Shown piece by piece: positions 14,009-27,372 of a stretch of 64,000 nt of DNA. The number at the start of each line of letters is the position of its first letter. Within the stretch, counting starts at the first letter, position 1. Under the pieces are notes generated by a model. It worked only from the letters and a program-made list of their open reading frames with translations, was not told the DNA's origin and searched no databases. A program made the translations under genes and the position numbers. Origin of the DNA: Unio delphinus (taxonomy: Eukaryota > Mollusca > Bivalvia > Unionida > Unionidae); the NCBI GenBank assembly GCA_029339505.1, contig JAQISU010001239.1:7619001-7683000 (forward strand), given 5' to 3'.

Positions 14009-14481
14009 CATACATACATACATACATACATACATACATACATACCTACCTACATACCTACATACCTACAAACATACATACATACATACATACATACATA
14101 CATACATACCTACCTACCTACATACCTACATACATACATGCATACATACATACATACATACATACATACATACATACATACCTACCTACCTACCTACCTA
14201 CATACCTACATACCTACAAACATACATGCATACATACATACATACATACATACATACATACATACATACATACATACATACATACATACATACCTACCTA
14301 CCTACATACCTACATACCTACAAACATACATGCATACATACATACATACATACATACATACATACATACATACATACATACATACATACATACATACCTA
14401 CAAACATACATACATACATACATACATACATACATACATACATACATACATACATACATACATACATACATACATACATAG
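13978..14481. repeat. (ACAT)n array with CCTA interspersions
   Basis: About 500 bp of ACAT tetranucleotide units. Blocks of ACCT variants (CCTACCTACATACCTA) and AAACATACATGCA variants recur at roughly regular spacing, giving a higher-order pattern. The Thr/Tyr/His-rich open frames through it are artefacts. Confidence 0.95.
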
Positions 14482-14489
14482 CAGAGTTT

Positions 14490-15544
14490 GCTCTCTCCTA
14501 ATGACATTTAAGCCTATGCAGTGTAAACTTCTAATCACTATCTTGACTATAGTCAGGCACATTCTCACATACTGTTGATAAACGAAAGAGTACATCCTCA
14601 TTGCTGTTTTAATATAATACAACCCATTCCTAGATTAATAGACTTATATCACAGTTAAACAAATAGAACAAATGCAGTCATAACTTATACTATCTATTCT
14701 TAGCTACAAAATGAAGGTATCAGTTCAAACAAAATAATGCTTTAGTCCGAGAGTCAAAAATCGCTTTGTAATTCCAAATAATTATTTAAATAAATAAATA
14801 CTTAATTTATAACTGAACACAACTAAATGATAGATTCAGATAGACACCTGTCATAATAAGGATAAATAATGTTGATGTAAACAACCTAATATACAGACCC
14901 CTGATTTATGACAATGGAAATTTCCAGCAAATTTGTAATCAAGGTCATGTATATTTGCAAAAGTTTTAACTAAGTATTTGGCACCTATCAGGTAGACCAT
15001 TGTGTTTCCAAGGGTATAATAATGTCTTGATTTCAAATGCAAGTAAACAGGTTTAGAAACATCATATTAAAGTAGTAATCAACAATCATGGACAATAATT
15101 AGCTATGTAACATTTTTCTTAGAAAAATGCGATACAACCTACAGTTATGGACAGTTACAGCACGCAAAACTCCAATCACAGTACCAATATGGTATTACAG
15201 AATAGTGAACTGCCTCATGTTTTCTGACGTTATTTCATATTCTTACATTATCATTATTAGTGTTACTATTGGAAAAGGAATGTAGTTCTTAGTAGTGGCA
15301 ATTGTTTTGGTTTGTTGAGCTAGGTATTACAAAAAAACAAATTATCAAAGTTAGATATAATCATGTACCTGGTATTACAAAATTGTATGAAAAACACATT
15401 CTTTAATAAGGAAAAGAAGGATTTATGCAACGAAGCATTCATTTTCCATTTTGATGAAACCCACAAATTATGATAATACTGAACTTGTGCCTGAAGAAGT
15501 ATAGTGAATGTACAACATGTATACAAAATAAAGCAATATAACAC
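14490..15544. other. non-coding, no feature seen
   Basis: AT-rich sequence without a recognisable gene. A minus-strand open frame at 15320-15544 has no known domain; its left part may be retrotransposon-derived like the adjoining segment. Confidence 0.4.
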
Positions 15545-15640
15545 ACCTATGCACTTGAATGTGCATCACCGATCAAAATTTGTTTTCCATTGACATGTCG
15601 AATATCGATGTTACATTCTTGCAACATCAAACACAATTAC
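15545..15640 (-). mobile_element. Ty3-type retrotransposon RNase H end, relic
   Basis: The minus strand translates to a stretch resembling the end of retroelement RNase H (LMLQ-(E/D)-x-x-I-(D/N)-IRH-x-x-GKQ). The same motif and flanking bases recur at 18565-18690. In intact Ty3 elements this motif reads HIPGKxNVxADxLSR. Reading frames are broken. Confidence 0.5.
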
Positions 15641-15949
15641 AATAATCTTGTTTGCCTGACTTGGCCTTACGTAATTTACCATTATACAAATGATTCTCAT
15701 AAATCGTTAGTCCGATGTACAAATTAGCTGTAAATGAGCTTTAGGTAGCTTTTCGATAGGATTCTACCATTTCACAAGTGATACAAGATCTACAGTAGTT
15801 AAAAACATCAAACTTAGTTTAGGACGACAAACGTTCTGCAATTAGCCTCGGAACCAAACAGGAGATCTCAATATTTTTTTCTTGTTCAACCTCAAGTGAT
15901 TGTTATTATAAAGAATATATCTACGATAATGTTTAGTTGAAAGATAAAT

Positions 15950-16800
15950 AACAATAATGAATACAGTCTGGTTCATCAGTTACAGGAACAAACGTGACTT
16001 CATCAAAGGTCTGACAAATAGATTTGTCAGCCAAACGAACAGTAAATTGTATCATCGTTTTTCTTAATAGCTCGTATTGCCATAAATCTAGTAACTACAC
16101 AAGGAGTGAGTAAATCTTGGATCTCATTTTCAACTTAACTAACCTATTCATCAAAAACAGGAACTGTCAGTTACAATTGGATTAACCACAACTTTATCTC
16201 CAGCTAAATCATTGCTTAACAATATATGAGCACCCCCAATAAGTAAAGATATACAGCGCCAACAGTCACTGGTTCAGAAACTAGGTCTCATAATAAATTA
16301 GCATTATGGAGAGAAACTGAATAAAACCGCACTATACTCCTTGAACAAGAACACTTTCAGGACAAAATACATATCTGACGCACGCAAAGTACCTGACAAT
16401 GAAAAGTGCCGAGTAGCTCATGATTCCCTCTGTATCTTAATAGCGATATAATTTGCCTGGCGCAATAAGTGTGTTTATTTTAATGCATGATCTTGACCTA
16501 TGAGAAACAAGAGAATTTGGAACTGCTCCGTATTCTGTAGCTTATATTTAAGACAAAGCAATTAAAACAACGGGTCACCCTTCTTGTAATAAGTGCACGT
16601 AGGAAGAGATAAGGATATCTGACCAGTATTATCAGACAGTGGATTCTTATACGTTGTACCAGATTGAAATTTGTAAGTATTAGCGTAAGACTGCTTTGGT
16701 TTCCTACGAAATATTTTCTGAAAAGACATCTAATTGACAAACGAAACTTCGTCAGACAAGGTATACTCGTCCGCTGAACGAACAAACGTTTTCTAAAGAA
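15950..16800 (-). mobile_element. Ty3-type gag-pol protease region, relic
   Basis: On the minus strand at 16171-16233 the translation contains LSNDLAGDKVV followed by NPIVT. This resembles the segment LLGNDLAGxKVxxxPxVT that follows the aspartic protease in many Ty3/mdg4 elements. About 100 bp further along the same strand a CVVTRxMA-like stretch matches the usual downstream 'PxCAVTRAMA' region. The 16498-16785 minus frame includes RRVTRCFNC, possibly a decayed gag zinc knuckle. Together with 15545-15640 this suggests one antisense element about 1.2 kb long with large deletions. Confidence 0.55.
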
Positions 16801-16809
16801 TATATCTTG

Positions 16810-18560
16810 TATTTATCAAAGTCAATCTTAACGTCAATATAGGCATTGTTCTTGAAATGTTCAACTAATTTAAATTGTCTACGTTTGTTATAATCTTTCT
16901 CATTTGTTTAGCTGCACGCCACCTATCAATTAGTTGTTATTACCCCTTGCGAAATGGACATGGGTTTGGAGTTTTCCTTTCGATTACAAATCCTAAGCCG
17001 CTGCCGATATTCCTAGATATTAACTCAAAACCCTTCAAGATAAAGATGCATTACATGACTAATTGATAATCATCACTTTCAATTAATTACCCACAGTGAG
17101 TTATAAACTTCACGAGCTTTGCCATTCAGTACATCACGCGTCGGCAGCCTAATTAACTTACTGTACTACTTTTTTTCTGGATTAATTAAACAATGAACGA
17201 GAGCGTGCCACCAGTAAGAGAGAAACACTGTCAAAATCGAGTGACGTATGTTGCTGACCCCTGCACTACACTTTATAGTAATAGAGTCCAGTGCTCTCTA
17301 TTTCATAATAAATACTACGCTACTTTTTTCAAAATGTAAAAAGATTGACCTTCCTAGTTTTCTTTAATGGATGTACTAATTTAATATTTTGTTAATGTCA
17401 AAAACTGAAATTTAAAGAGTGGCATGCTTCAAGCTTGCGAGTTCTAAATCTTTCAATCTAATCTGGAACTCTCTTTCTTCCTTTTCTTTCTTGTATTTGC
17501 AATTTTATCTGCATCTCTTTATTTCGAAGTCTCATGTGTCTCTTTCGTTTTTTTTCCCCCGCATTTTCATGTTCATCCCCATTAACTATCTTCTTTTGGC
17601 ATTGCAATTCCATCTATTTCATGTTTGTCTCCTCTGCATTTCAAGAATAAGATTTATCAACTTCAGTTCATTCTTGCATTGTAATTTAAATTACTTTACT
17701 TGCAAGTTAGAGACAGATACGGGCCAACTAATCAGACCCATACAACTCCTATTCAAAATATCCCTTCTACCAAATATTGAACAAACAATAATTTGTATTT
17801 CTTATTTTAACAAATATGGCTATGCCTCTGAAAGTTTATATTGTTTGGCACGTTGGAGCATTCTTCGTCTTTTTTCAAGGATGTATATATATGAAGGACT
17901 AAGGACATTTCGAAATTAATTAAATTCAAATTTCAAGAGAAGTTCAATTTTCTCCGAAATTTGTATCTCGAACGACGAGCCCCCATTTTTTATAACACTC
18001 AATGGTATTAAAACAAGTAGCAGATAAAAGCCAAACCAAAACGATTTGTAAAACTTAACACACAATTAGGTTATTAAAGTCATAAAGGAAATGACAGAGG
18101 AACTTCAAATAGTATGAAGTTAATCATTCTAAAGGTCTATCAAAGTCCTAAATAAATGAACAGTTTCGTATGAATTACAAATCTGTAAACCTACTGGTCC
18201 TCCTAGATTCGTGATGTTGTCCAGTGTACGAGATTCAGAATAATCATCCGAATAGTAGATCACTTTCAATCTCCACTGAAAGGTCTATATAAATGTTTGT
18301 CCCCTCGAACAATGTCTAAGTACAAAACAGAACACGTCTGCAGACTTACAACTGGAACATAAGAAATGGGAATGATGCGAGCGTTGGAAGGGAACCGATC
18401 GCCGGTCTCTTTCCTTACACACATCGAAATTCTGTCGCAATAGACCCCACGCGACCACTCACACTAGTTATTTTGCGTCGTATTCACCTATTCACGTGAC
18501 CTAGCACAACCAATGGCAAGTTATATAATTATTATTAGAAACAACAATGTATACAAAACT
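16810..18560. other. non-coding, no feature seen
   Basis: The 166-codon plus frame at 17419-17919 is Ser/Phe/Leu-rich because the strand is pyrimidine-rich. It has no recognisable domain and is probably chance. Confidence 0.45.
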
Positions 18561-18564
18561 AAAG

Positions 18565-18690
18565 CAATATAAAACTCCCAAGCACTCGAACGAGTCTGCG
18601 ATTACATTTTGTTTTCCCATCATATGCCGAATATTGATAATGTAATCTTGTAACATCAACTTCAGTCTAAAAAAACCTTTGATTTTTCTT
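18565..18690 (-). mobile_element. Ty3-type RNase H end, second relic
   Basis: A minus-strand frame reads LMLQDYIINIRHMMGKQNV then IADS, the recognisable RNase H C-terminal motif (HxxGKxNVIAD). It is a diverged sister of 15545-15640: both are followed on the same strand by a shared stretch ending in an ATATTGCTTTA-like sequence. No LTRs are identified. Confidence 0.6.
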
Positions 18691-20036
18691 TTCCATTTCA
18701 TGGATGAAAATAAGTTGGATATTATCACTGAATAAGAAATCTAAGACGAAGCAGTATTAATATACAAGACAAAAATTTGTCAAGTCAAAATTAAAGCCAT
18801 GAAAAAGCTATGAGTTGGACAAAGCGGGAGTGTCATTCTTTGTAATGCGTTCACAATAACTTGGAAATGAAAACAGATGAGCTGTGAAAATCCTGTTTGA
18901 CCTCACAACTAAATGTCACACCATTTGTGTCCATATTCCATTTTTAAAAAGTACAAAACCACGAGTTTTATTACGTGTTTCAAGAAATACATTATTCACT
19001 GACGAATAGATAAAGACTAGGTTGCCAGACTTCGGACGATCTTTGCTCAAATAGCGATGGTAAAATCGGTTTTATATCATTTATGTCTTCATACATATTC
19101 CTTGACTGTACTACAGATGCATATTCCCTCTCACAGTTAGTCCTACCTATTTGTTGCGGGGATTTATATTTGTTCTTTAAATGAAAAATCTATGTACAAT
19201 GAATAAACAAAAACTTTGCAAAAATCTCGAAACTGTCAACGTCGTCTTCTCTTAAGTCAATGAGATAAAGAGTATATACGAAGTGAAATAAAACATCTCA
19301 TCTTGTGCATGTAAATAATGAAGGGATCCTGTACTTAAATTATCAGCATAATTTAAATATCTCACTTTCGTATATTTGATCGGCATATTGTTTTCTGAGA
19401 TACCTAGTGAAGATATTCGAACAGACAGTATTGCAAATTTGTATATTCTGATTTTAGACCTATTATATAATGCCCTCTTGGCCATATAATTGAAATACAA
19501 TCATTGGATTGTGTCGTCTGATATTTCCTCTAACATAGTTTCATTTATAGATTCGAACCGTAATGCTATTTTTGGTAGTTCTCATTGTGTTGGATTGGCC
19601 CATTGCGTTGTTAGGTATTCACAGTATACAAACTATTTCGGATTATTTTCCCGTAAGACGCGGTATATTTTTTAACGGTAGAGGTTAAAGTAGTTCGAGC
19701 TAAACGTATTGTGGCACTCCATATACCTTTCCCCCTACAGTTGAGAGAACTACACGAAAAGTATACAACAGATTAAAGGTAAGTAACATTTTACTATATC
19801 ATTATTCAAGGTGAACTTTCGGATGTGACATTTAGGTTAGAATTTTACATAAATGGAAATAGTAAGGCATAATCAAATAAAAAGGTAGAGGTAGTGTACA
19901 ATATTTTGCCACTGTGATTAATTTAAAAACCTGATAGATTATTTTTGGTACAGTATGTTCAATTAATGATAAGAAAATATAAAATGTATATATAGCCCTG
20001 CTGACATGATAATTATGCCTAATATTACCCACACAA
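18691..20036. other. non-coding, no feature seen
   Basis: Unique AT-rich sequence; open frames are short and without known motifs. Confidence 0.45.
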
Positions 20037-20052
20037 CTTTAATAATGATGAT

Positions 20053-20108
<56 letters not shown>

Positions 20109-20153
20109 TAATAATAATAATCATAATAATAATAATAATCATAATAATAAAAC

Positions 20154-20203
<50 letters not shown>
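20037..20203. repeat. (AAT)n trinucleotide microsatellite
   Basis: About 165 bp of ATA/AAT triplets with sparse C, A and G interruptions. It yields poly-Ile and poly-Asn artefact frames. Confidence 0.95.
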
Positions 20204-20599
20204 CATAAGCAAATGATGAAGAAGATAAAATAATAACTGCCAGATCATAATGCAGTTATGATGGAAGTATTACATTCAAATTTATATTTTTTTTCTTCAA
20301 AATGTAAATTTTTCATGCTGTTTGTAAAACAGTATGTGTAGATTCAAAATCCGTTTCTCTTGGTTATTTTTGATTGCTCAATATTTTACGATATTTACTG
20401 TTAACATTTCCGATGCGTTAGATTGTTCAAATTACTTTTACATTACCCTCCTGACTAAGGTGCTACTGGCTGTCATGTATTATGTCATATTAGAACTAAC
20501 CATCTGAACATTGACGTAGAAGTGTATAGAATTTCCAGTCATTTCATGTAAAGTGATTGTAATTTTTCAGATTATGCGGTGACAGGCTGAAATCATATT

Positions 20600-20654
20600 G
20601 GTTACTTATCCCCTTTTCCTTATTCCCGATCCAATAAGGAAAAAGTAACCACCT
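20600..20654. repeat. imperfect hairpin
   Basis: GGTTACTTATCC...CCTTATT is followed after a short loop by AATAAGGAAAAAGTAACC, its near reverse complement. Confidence 0.55.
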
Positions 20655-21855
20655 ATTTATTCTTGATTCAAATATTTACCCATTCATTTGAATACTTATT
20701 CTTCATTCACGCCGAGTGTTTCTCTGCATTATTCCCAAGTCAGTATGTAATTGATTACCACGTAGTTAATGCATGCGAACGCTGTGTAGAGCAAACATTG
20801 GTGTAATTCCAACTGATTAGAGAAATACAAGTGCTATATATATCTGAATATAGACATATATGGAATGGTTTACGATATTGATATGAATACGTGATTAGTA
20901 ATTTGATATAGGATTAATTAGTTGTGTTTGTCATTTGGGTCATATATTGTAATACTTGGCGTGATGTATAATATTCGGGTTCGAAAAGCTTAATAATGAC
21001 ACAAGTTAACGTGAAACCACAAATAACCATACAAATCCGCATTTGGAGATTTCTCTGGCTTGGTTGTTATGTCCTTAGTGGAGAATTATGTGGAGTATTA
21101 GGTATTTGAGAAGCCTTCAGTTGACTTGGAATATTGTCTTGAAGTTCCTGCAACTGGGTAACTTAGCATACTTGTAACCGATTTCAGAAATTGGGGATGC
21201 GTAAAGGGGACTGGATGGGTGGGTAACGCATATGTCAGAAGAAGATTATGTCTTACTTTTACAGTTTCGATCGTTAGGTGTCACCTTTAAAGATATTTGA
21301 CAATGACCCTTCTTGACAAATTATTTCTAGAAGACATTATAGGCACGAAAGACGTCCTGAGGAATTTCACTGAGTACCCTTCCTTCCGATTGTATATACT
21401 GTAGGATAGAGGCGACCAAAGAAGGAAGTCCTGACTAATTTCGACGACCAGAATCAGCGTGATTCGGGGGTCCCTAGGTTACCGGGTATAAAAGCACGTG
21501 TACAATGTGAACCGATTGGTTCATTACTTCTGTTATTTTAATCCCTGCAAAGATGATTTTGGTTTATACACTTCTTCAGAAATCTCTAATTCTGTATCGA
21601 TTCAAACAGTAGAAACAATTCTGGGCTAGATAAAGAAGTTTTTTAAAACACATAATTATGGATATTATATCTTACGTGTACATTTGGAATATTACGTATC
21701 CTCCTAAATATTCGTTGAAGTCATAGAGCCAATCCACGAACTAAACTCTTTTCAAATACGCTAATGAATGTTGTATTATTATTTGTTTAATTTTCAATGT
21801 TACGCGGCTTTTTAGTGCAGTATAGCGTTTGGGTCACGTGTTTCCCCCTGGGTAT
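20655..21855. other. non-coding, no feature seen
   Basis: No coding signal or recognisable repeat in about 1.2 kb. Confidence 0.45.
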
Positions 21856-21858
21856 ATA

Positions 21859-21930
21859 CACATCACCATAGCAGCAACAATTAGCATATATATATATATA
21901 TGCTACTTGTTGCTGTGATAGCAATGTGTT
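21859..21930. repeat. inverted repeat around an AT core
   Basis: About 35-bp arms (CACATCACCATAGCAGCAAC and its imperfect complement GTTGCTGTGATAGCAATGTG) flank a TATATA core. It could be a cruciform or a small MITE remnant. Confidence 0.6.
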
Positions 21931-22189
21931 ATGAAGCGGTATTGTGTACAGACATCACCTTGCAAGTGAAGAAGTATAACCATCCGCTATAGCTATCACA
22001 TTTTCAGACTGGTTAATTTAAAATGCGTAGGGAGAAGGACCATCGTCCATCAGGATACATGCGATGCAAGGCTCGTCCAAGAAACGCGGAAATCTTGAGA
22101 CAATGCATATTTTAACTGATGTTATCTCTTGTCTGATCATTTCGCACTGTTCGTCTCTCTGTGTGTCGATCATGATCGAGCAACGAATC

Positions 22190-22470
22190 GCAACCACGAC
22201 CATGCCGCAAACTCAGTCAGATATACAGGTGGCGACTCTGCCACCACCAAGCCGGCGACACAGTTGACCACTCTGCTCCCTCACTCGGGGACCCACTCGG
22301 CGATTCTTCTGATCATGTTAGCGACACAATCCTCGACTTTGAGACACGGTCGGGAACTCTGCGACAAAGTCTGTAGACCCAGTCGGCGACCTGGAGATCA
22401 AGTCGATGGTCCAGTCCACGACACAAAGACGCAGTCTCCGACCACAGGACACCATGTCTGCTACTATAAG
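22190..22470. repeat. GC-rich degenerate minisatellite
   Basis: Imperfect copies of a motif like ACTCGGCGACACAGTC/GTCGACC recur about every 25-40 bp. The GC content contrasts with the AT-rich surroundings. Overlapping open frames in several phases (22064-22485) are a result of this composition and are not treated as genes. Confidence 0.45.
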
Positions 22471-22836
22471 ACGTTATCCCGCTAGAGTAAAAGTCTTTCG
22501 CACTCTGGGGCACCAATCCTCAGAGATATTCAGTGTGGTATCACTCCAAATACAAAGAACGATCTTAATGAACCCGAAATAGCTAGACATGGTGTCTTAA
22601 AGCCGTGGAAGGTTTCGCTACAATAATTTGACCCATTTAGAAACATACTTTAAGGATTTTATTTCAACGCCTCCTCAGTGGTTGCTAGGCCGTTATGTGT
22701 TCCCACCGTTGTGAAAGTTTTAACAAAATTCCATGAGCTTATTTCGTTACATTTTAGGCTATATAAATGGGGTCTGGTCAAACACATGCCGTAAGAATAT
22801 TCTGCATTACGTGTACAGTTGGCAAATTACGTAAAC

Positions 22837-22852
22837 CCCCCCCCCCCCCCCC
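22837..22852. repeat. poly-C tract
   Basis: A run of about 16 C, a likely assembly-uncertain homopolymer. Confidence 0.9.
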
Positions 22853-23399
22853 ACTTAATTAAAGAGTTTGCACATGGATTCCTCATAGATATTTTAACTT
22901 TAGGCGATAATGTCAACCTACAAAGTAAGTCCTGACCATGTTAATGGAGTCCAGTCAGTAACGTAAATGACGTCTTAAAGAACGGATATCGAGTGTGATA
23001 AACACAAATGCTAATATCCTGTATCAATACTTTGTACGTAGACGATTTTGATTCCAGTGCCACTTATACTGTTTCGAGATCAGTCCCTTTTCTAAGAGCA
23101 GAAAAACTCTAAAGCAAGTTTATCGAGCCGATTTCGAGAACTCGCGGATAAATATCGGAAGTCGAGCAGATCATATGCTGTAAGAAGTACCCGATCGTTT
23201 GCGTGCAGGTCAAAAGAGTGCTGGCAAATGCGCGTCCTAAAGCGAAACGCGAAATATGACCGTCAAATTTGCGCCGTTGAAAGCGCGCATAATAATCATT
23301 AAGATTTAATTTTTACTATGAATATGATTAATAAAGATCCTACTTTGAATGAATTATACTTTTCCTTTTGATACTTTGATCGATAAACTCTTTATGCTT

Positions 23400-23600
23400 T
23401 TACTAGTGAGCACACATCAAAGAGTGTATAATCTTTATATTTAGAAAAAATCAACTAATAATTTGAAACACTATTTCGAGCGAGCAAACATCAAAGTGTG
23501 TACACTCTGAATATTGAGTAGAAATAAAGTAATAGTTTCAATTAATGTTTTCAGTAAACTTACATCAAAGTGCGTATCTACGCATTATAAGCCAAGGAAA
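23400..23600 (+). repeat. three direct repeats of 74-bp period
   Basis: The motif ACATCAAAGWGTGTA (last copy CATCAAAGTGCGTA) starts at 23414, 23488 and 23562, with diverged sequence between. It lies between the left MULE end and the FLYWCH coding region, so it is probably a subterminal repeat of that transposon. Confidence 0.6.
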
Positions 23601-23644
23601 CTATAACTACCATATTTATTTTGCAAACATTTTAAAATCTTATA

Positions 23645-25130
<1,486 letters not shown>

Positions 25131-25135
25131 ACTGT

Positions 25136-25606
25136 TTACCACGAACTAATCATTCGGTTGAAGCATGGCATCGGTCATAGCAACATACAGTTGACTTTCA
25201 TCCTCCGTCAGTCTTCAAGTTGATTGACCACTTTTCCAAGGAGCAAGATCATGCTGAGAGTATGATTGAATGATATCGAGCAGGATTTAGACTGCATCAA
25301 AGTTTGTCAGACTTAAATGACGCCTGCAAGATTTGGTTCCAATATAGGGCAGCAATGGCACATTCATCGTATATATACGTGGTATCACAGATGATGTTGA
25401 AATTTGAAAAATATGGTAGACATAATAAACTTTGTTAACAGATAAGTATGAAGCTTATCTACTTGACATATTATCCTTTACCCTTTTTGCCTTGCACGTT
25501 TTTAACGGTGAAGTTTCGTCTTGCGCGTAATTGTCGCCGAGCATTTGTGCGCGCGCATTTGTCATCGAGGTTTTGACCTGCGCGTTAACGACGGGATACT
25601 GTTTAT
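25136..25606 (+). repeat. tandem duplicate of the MULE 3' part
   Basis: It repeats 24695-25135 with about 80-85% identity by eye: the ACGAACTAATCATTCGGTTG start, the CATCCTCCGTCAGTCTTCAAG region, GGCACATTCATC, and the ACGGTGAAGTTTCGTC/GTAATTGTCGCCGAGCA end. It encodes a second broken copy of the (N/H)SVE-x-WH...QHTVD transposase C-terminus. Confidence 0.75.
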
Positions 25607-25629
25607 AATATATTAAATACAAGATAAAA

Positions 25630-25634
25630 CATAA
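25630..25634 (+). repeat. target site duplication, left
   Basis: CATAA immediately before the left TIR start AGTAGTAGAGAGGG; identical to 36991-36995. It fits integration by a retroviral-type integrase (5-6 bp). Confidence 0.75.
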
Positions 25635-25957
25635 AGTAGTAGAGAGGGTGAACAGACCAAGTTTTCAAGCCGAAATAAGCCTTCCACGGATACTTAATGT
25701 TTCAAATAAAATCTTGCATGTGTTTTTTTGTTTTGTCAAAAAACGCAGAGAGATTGTAACCGACCAAGTTTTCAAGCCGAAATAAGCCTTCCACGGGAAA
25801 AATATTTCAATTAAAATCCTGCATGTAGTTTTCGTTTTGATCTATAACAGCAGAGAGCGTGGACTGACCAAGTGAGAGCCTTCCACTGGAACATTTGGTC
25901 CAAAAAGTAGTTTGACGGAGTCAACTCGCGTGTGATTGGTTGCAATTAATTAACCAT
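25635..25957 (+). repeat. left terminal inverted repeat with three internal repeats
   Basis: It starts AGTAGTAGAGAGGGTGAACA. It contains three direct units marked by GACCAAGT at 25655, 25762 and 25866, each followed by AAGCCTTCCAC and, in the first two, TGCATGT. It ends GTGATTGGTTGCAATTAATT. It pairs with 36774-36990, which has two units. Confidence 0.9.
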
Positions 25958-25973
25958 AACGTTTAGATATAAA

Positions 25974-26920
25974 ATGTCAAAAATCGGAGAAGCACAAATA
26001 ACTAGAACAACTAGAGAAAGATTGAAAGCAATTAAAAGATGTCTCCCGGTTAGAGATTCATTCAGAGATAATTTACAACAGTTAGATTTTACTGTCGACA
26101 CTGAACAGTTGTTAAACCGAAAACTACAGCAACTGACAAAATTGTTGCCGCTACTGAAAAGGTTGGTAACGCTGCTGAAAAGATAGCAAAAGATTTAAAT
26201 CTTTAAAACCTCTTCCTGGCGATATAATAACTGCTGAAACCCCTTGTCATTTTACTGCACCTTAAATTGTTGTTGATGGATAACCTGAACTTGATGTTAT
26301 CGCACCACCTGACACACCTAAACCTGAAGAGGAGATTCCGAGAGAAAGGATATACCAAACCGATCAAATTGTTTAGAGAGATACTATGGTTGAAATTAGT
26401 AATACTTCTACGTTGGATGAATTAGCTAATTTTGCTAAGCAAACATTTTCAAAGAGAACAAGATATATAAATCCCGGATATGATAACCCAGTAAAGGATT
26501 CTGAATCCTGGTACAACAAAATACATTTGGCAAGATTTGGTGGAGATAAAACTTCACAAAAAGAGCCACATATATGAAACAAAATAGAAGATATAAAAAA
26601 GTCTACCATCATATGAGGAATCTCAACTCCCCGAAGAAATAAAATCTGTTAGAACCGTGGTAGCTCCCACACAAGGTGTAGCAGGTACGACCGGTAAAGG
26701 ATATCGTGGGGGTTTTATCATACCCTGTTCAAGAAGTATCCTCTATGATATATCACGATTAGAAGTTGTCATAGGGGGGAAATGAGTTGGAAATAATTCT
26801 CCGAAGATAATTAACGAAGCTGATAAAATCTGTCAACGACTATTTCAAGGTCGTGTAATGGATATTGGATTATATTATAGTTTTATAAATGAATTCATTG
26901 ATGAATATCACATTGATTGA
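25974..26920 (+). pseudogene. virus-like element ORF: helical/coiled-coil protein
   Basis: The first gene after the left TIR starts ATG at 25974 (MSKIGEAQITRTTRERL...) and stays open for 70 codons; it is helix-rich, with a Lys/Leu-rich end. Pieces of what seems the same protein continue in other frames: Pro-rich text near 26270-26360, 26386-26577 (TLDELANFAKQTF, WYNKIHLARFGGD), and about 26720-26920 (RVMDIGLYYSFINEF). Several shifts and stops separate them. Similar proteins open related invertebrate elements, from memory; function is unknown, possibly structural or scaffold. Confidence 0.5.
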
Positions 26921-27074
26921 TCACCACATTATATAAATAGCATCTAAATAAAATGATCATATATCGTAATCACAACAAACCAAGATCTGTTTTGTTATTC
27001 ATTCACGGTTACCTGTATACAAGGTATGTTACGGTGAGGGATTCGGTGATTTTCCCTCGGGATTGTGTACTCGA

Positions 27075-27350
27075 ATGTCTCCCACGGTATTACCAATAGT
27101 GAAACAAATAGGATCAAAAGTTATTGGTGTTATTGGTAATAAAATTGGTAGCGAGGTAGTCTTGCTGGTAGTGCATTTGATGCTGCAAAAGGTAAACTCG
27201 TTTCATTATTTCAAACAAAAAAACCGGTAAAATTACATTATACGAGAGAGATGCCACCTCAAATAGGGCAATTGTAATAAAATTGCAAAACAGAGGTTAA
27301 TTTCGTTGGCACAATCAATTATTGGTTCTGGTCTAAGAAGATTATGATTT
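27075..27350 (+). pseudogene. virus-like element small hydrophobic ORF
   Basis: ATG at 27075 opens 51 codons (MSPTVLPIVKQIGSKVIGVI...). It is Gly/Val/Ile-rich at the start and basic later. A frameshift near 27160 would lead to AFDAAKGKLVSLFQTK and REMPPQIG in another frame. It lies just before the capsid gene. No function is recognised. Confidence 0.4.
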
Positions 27351-27372
27351 AGATCGACAACTTTATAATACA

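Noticed and set aside
13971..14622. Long open frames of His/Thr/Tyr or Met/Tyr/Val/Cys repeats
   Set aside because: They are translations of the ACAT tetranucleotide array in several phases on both strands; the same applies at 54.0-54.5, 55.0-55.5, 59.9-60.2 and 61.4-61.7 kb.
17419..17919. 166-codon plus-strand open frame as a gene
   Set aside because: Pyrimidine-rich strand gives a Phe/Ser/Leu-rich frame; no domain, no splice context, and surrounding DNA is featureless.
20006..20248. Poly-Ile/poly-Asn/poly-Tyr frames
   Set aside because: Products of the AAT trinucleotide repeat; no conserved flanks.
23400..23600. CRISPR-like array
   Set aside because: Three diverged repeats at a 74-bp period with related rather than unique spacers, inside a eukaryotic transposon.
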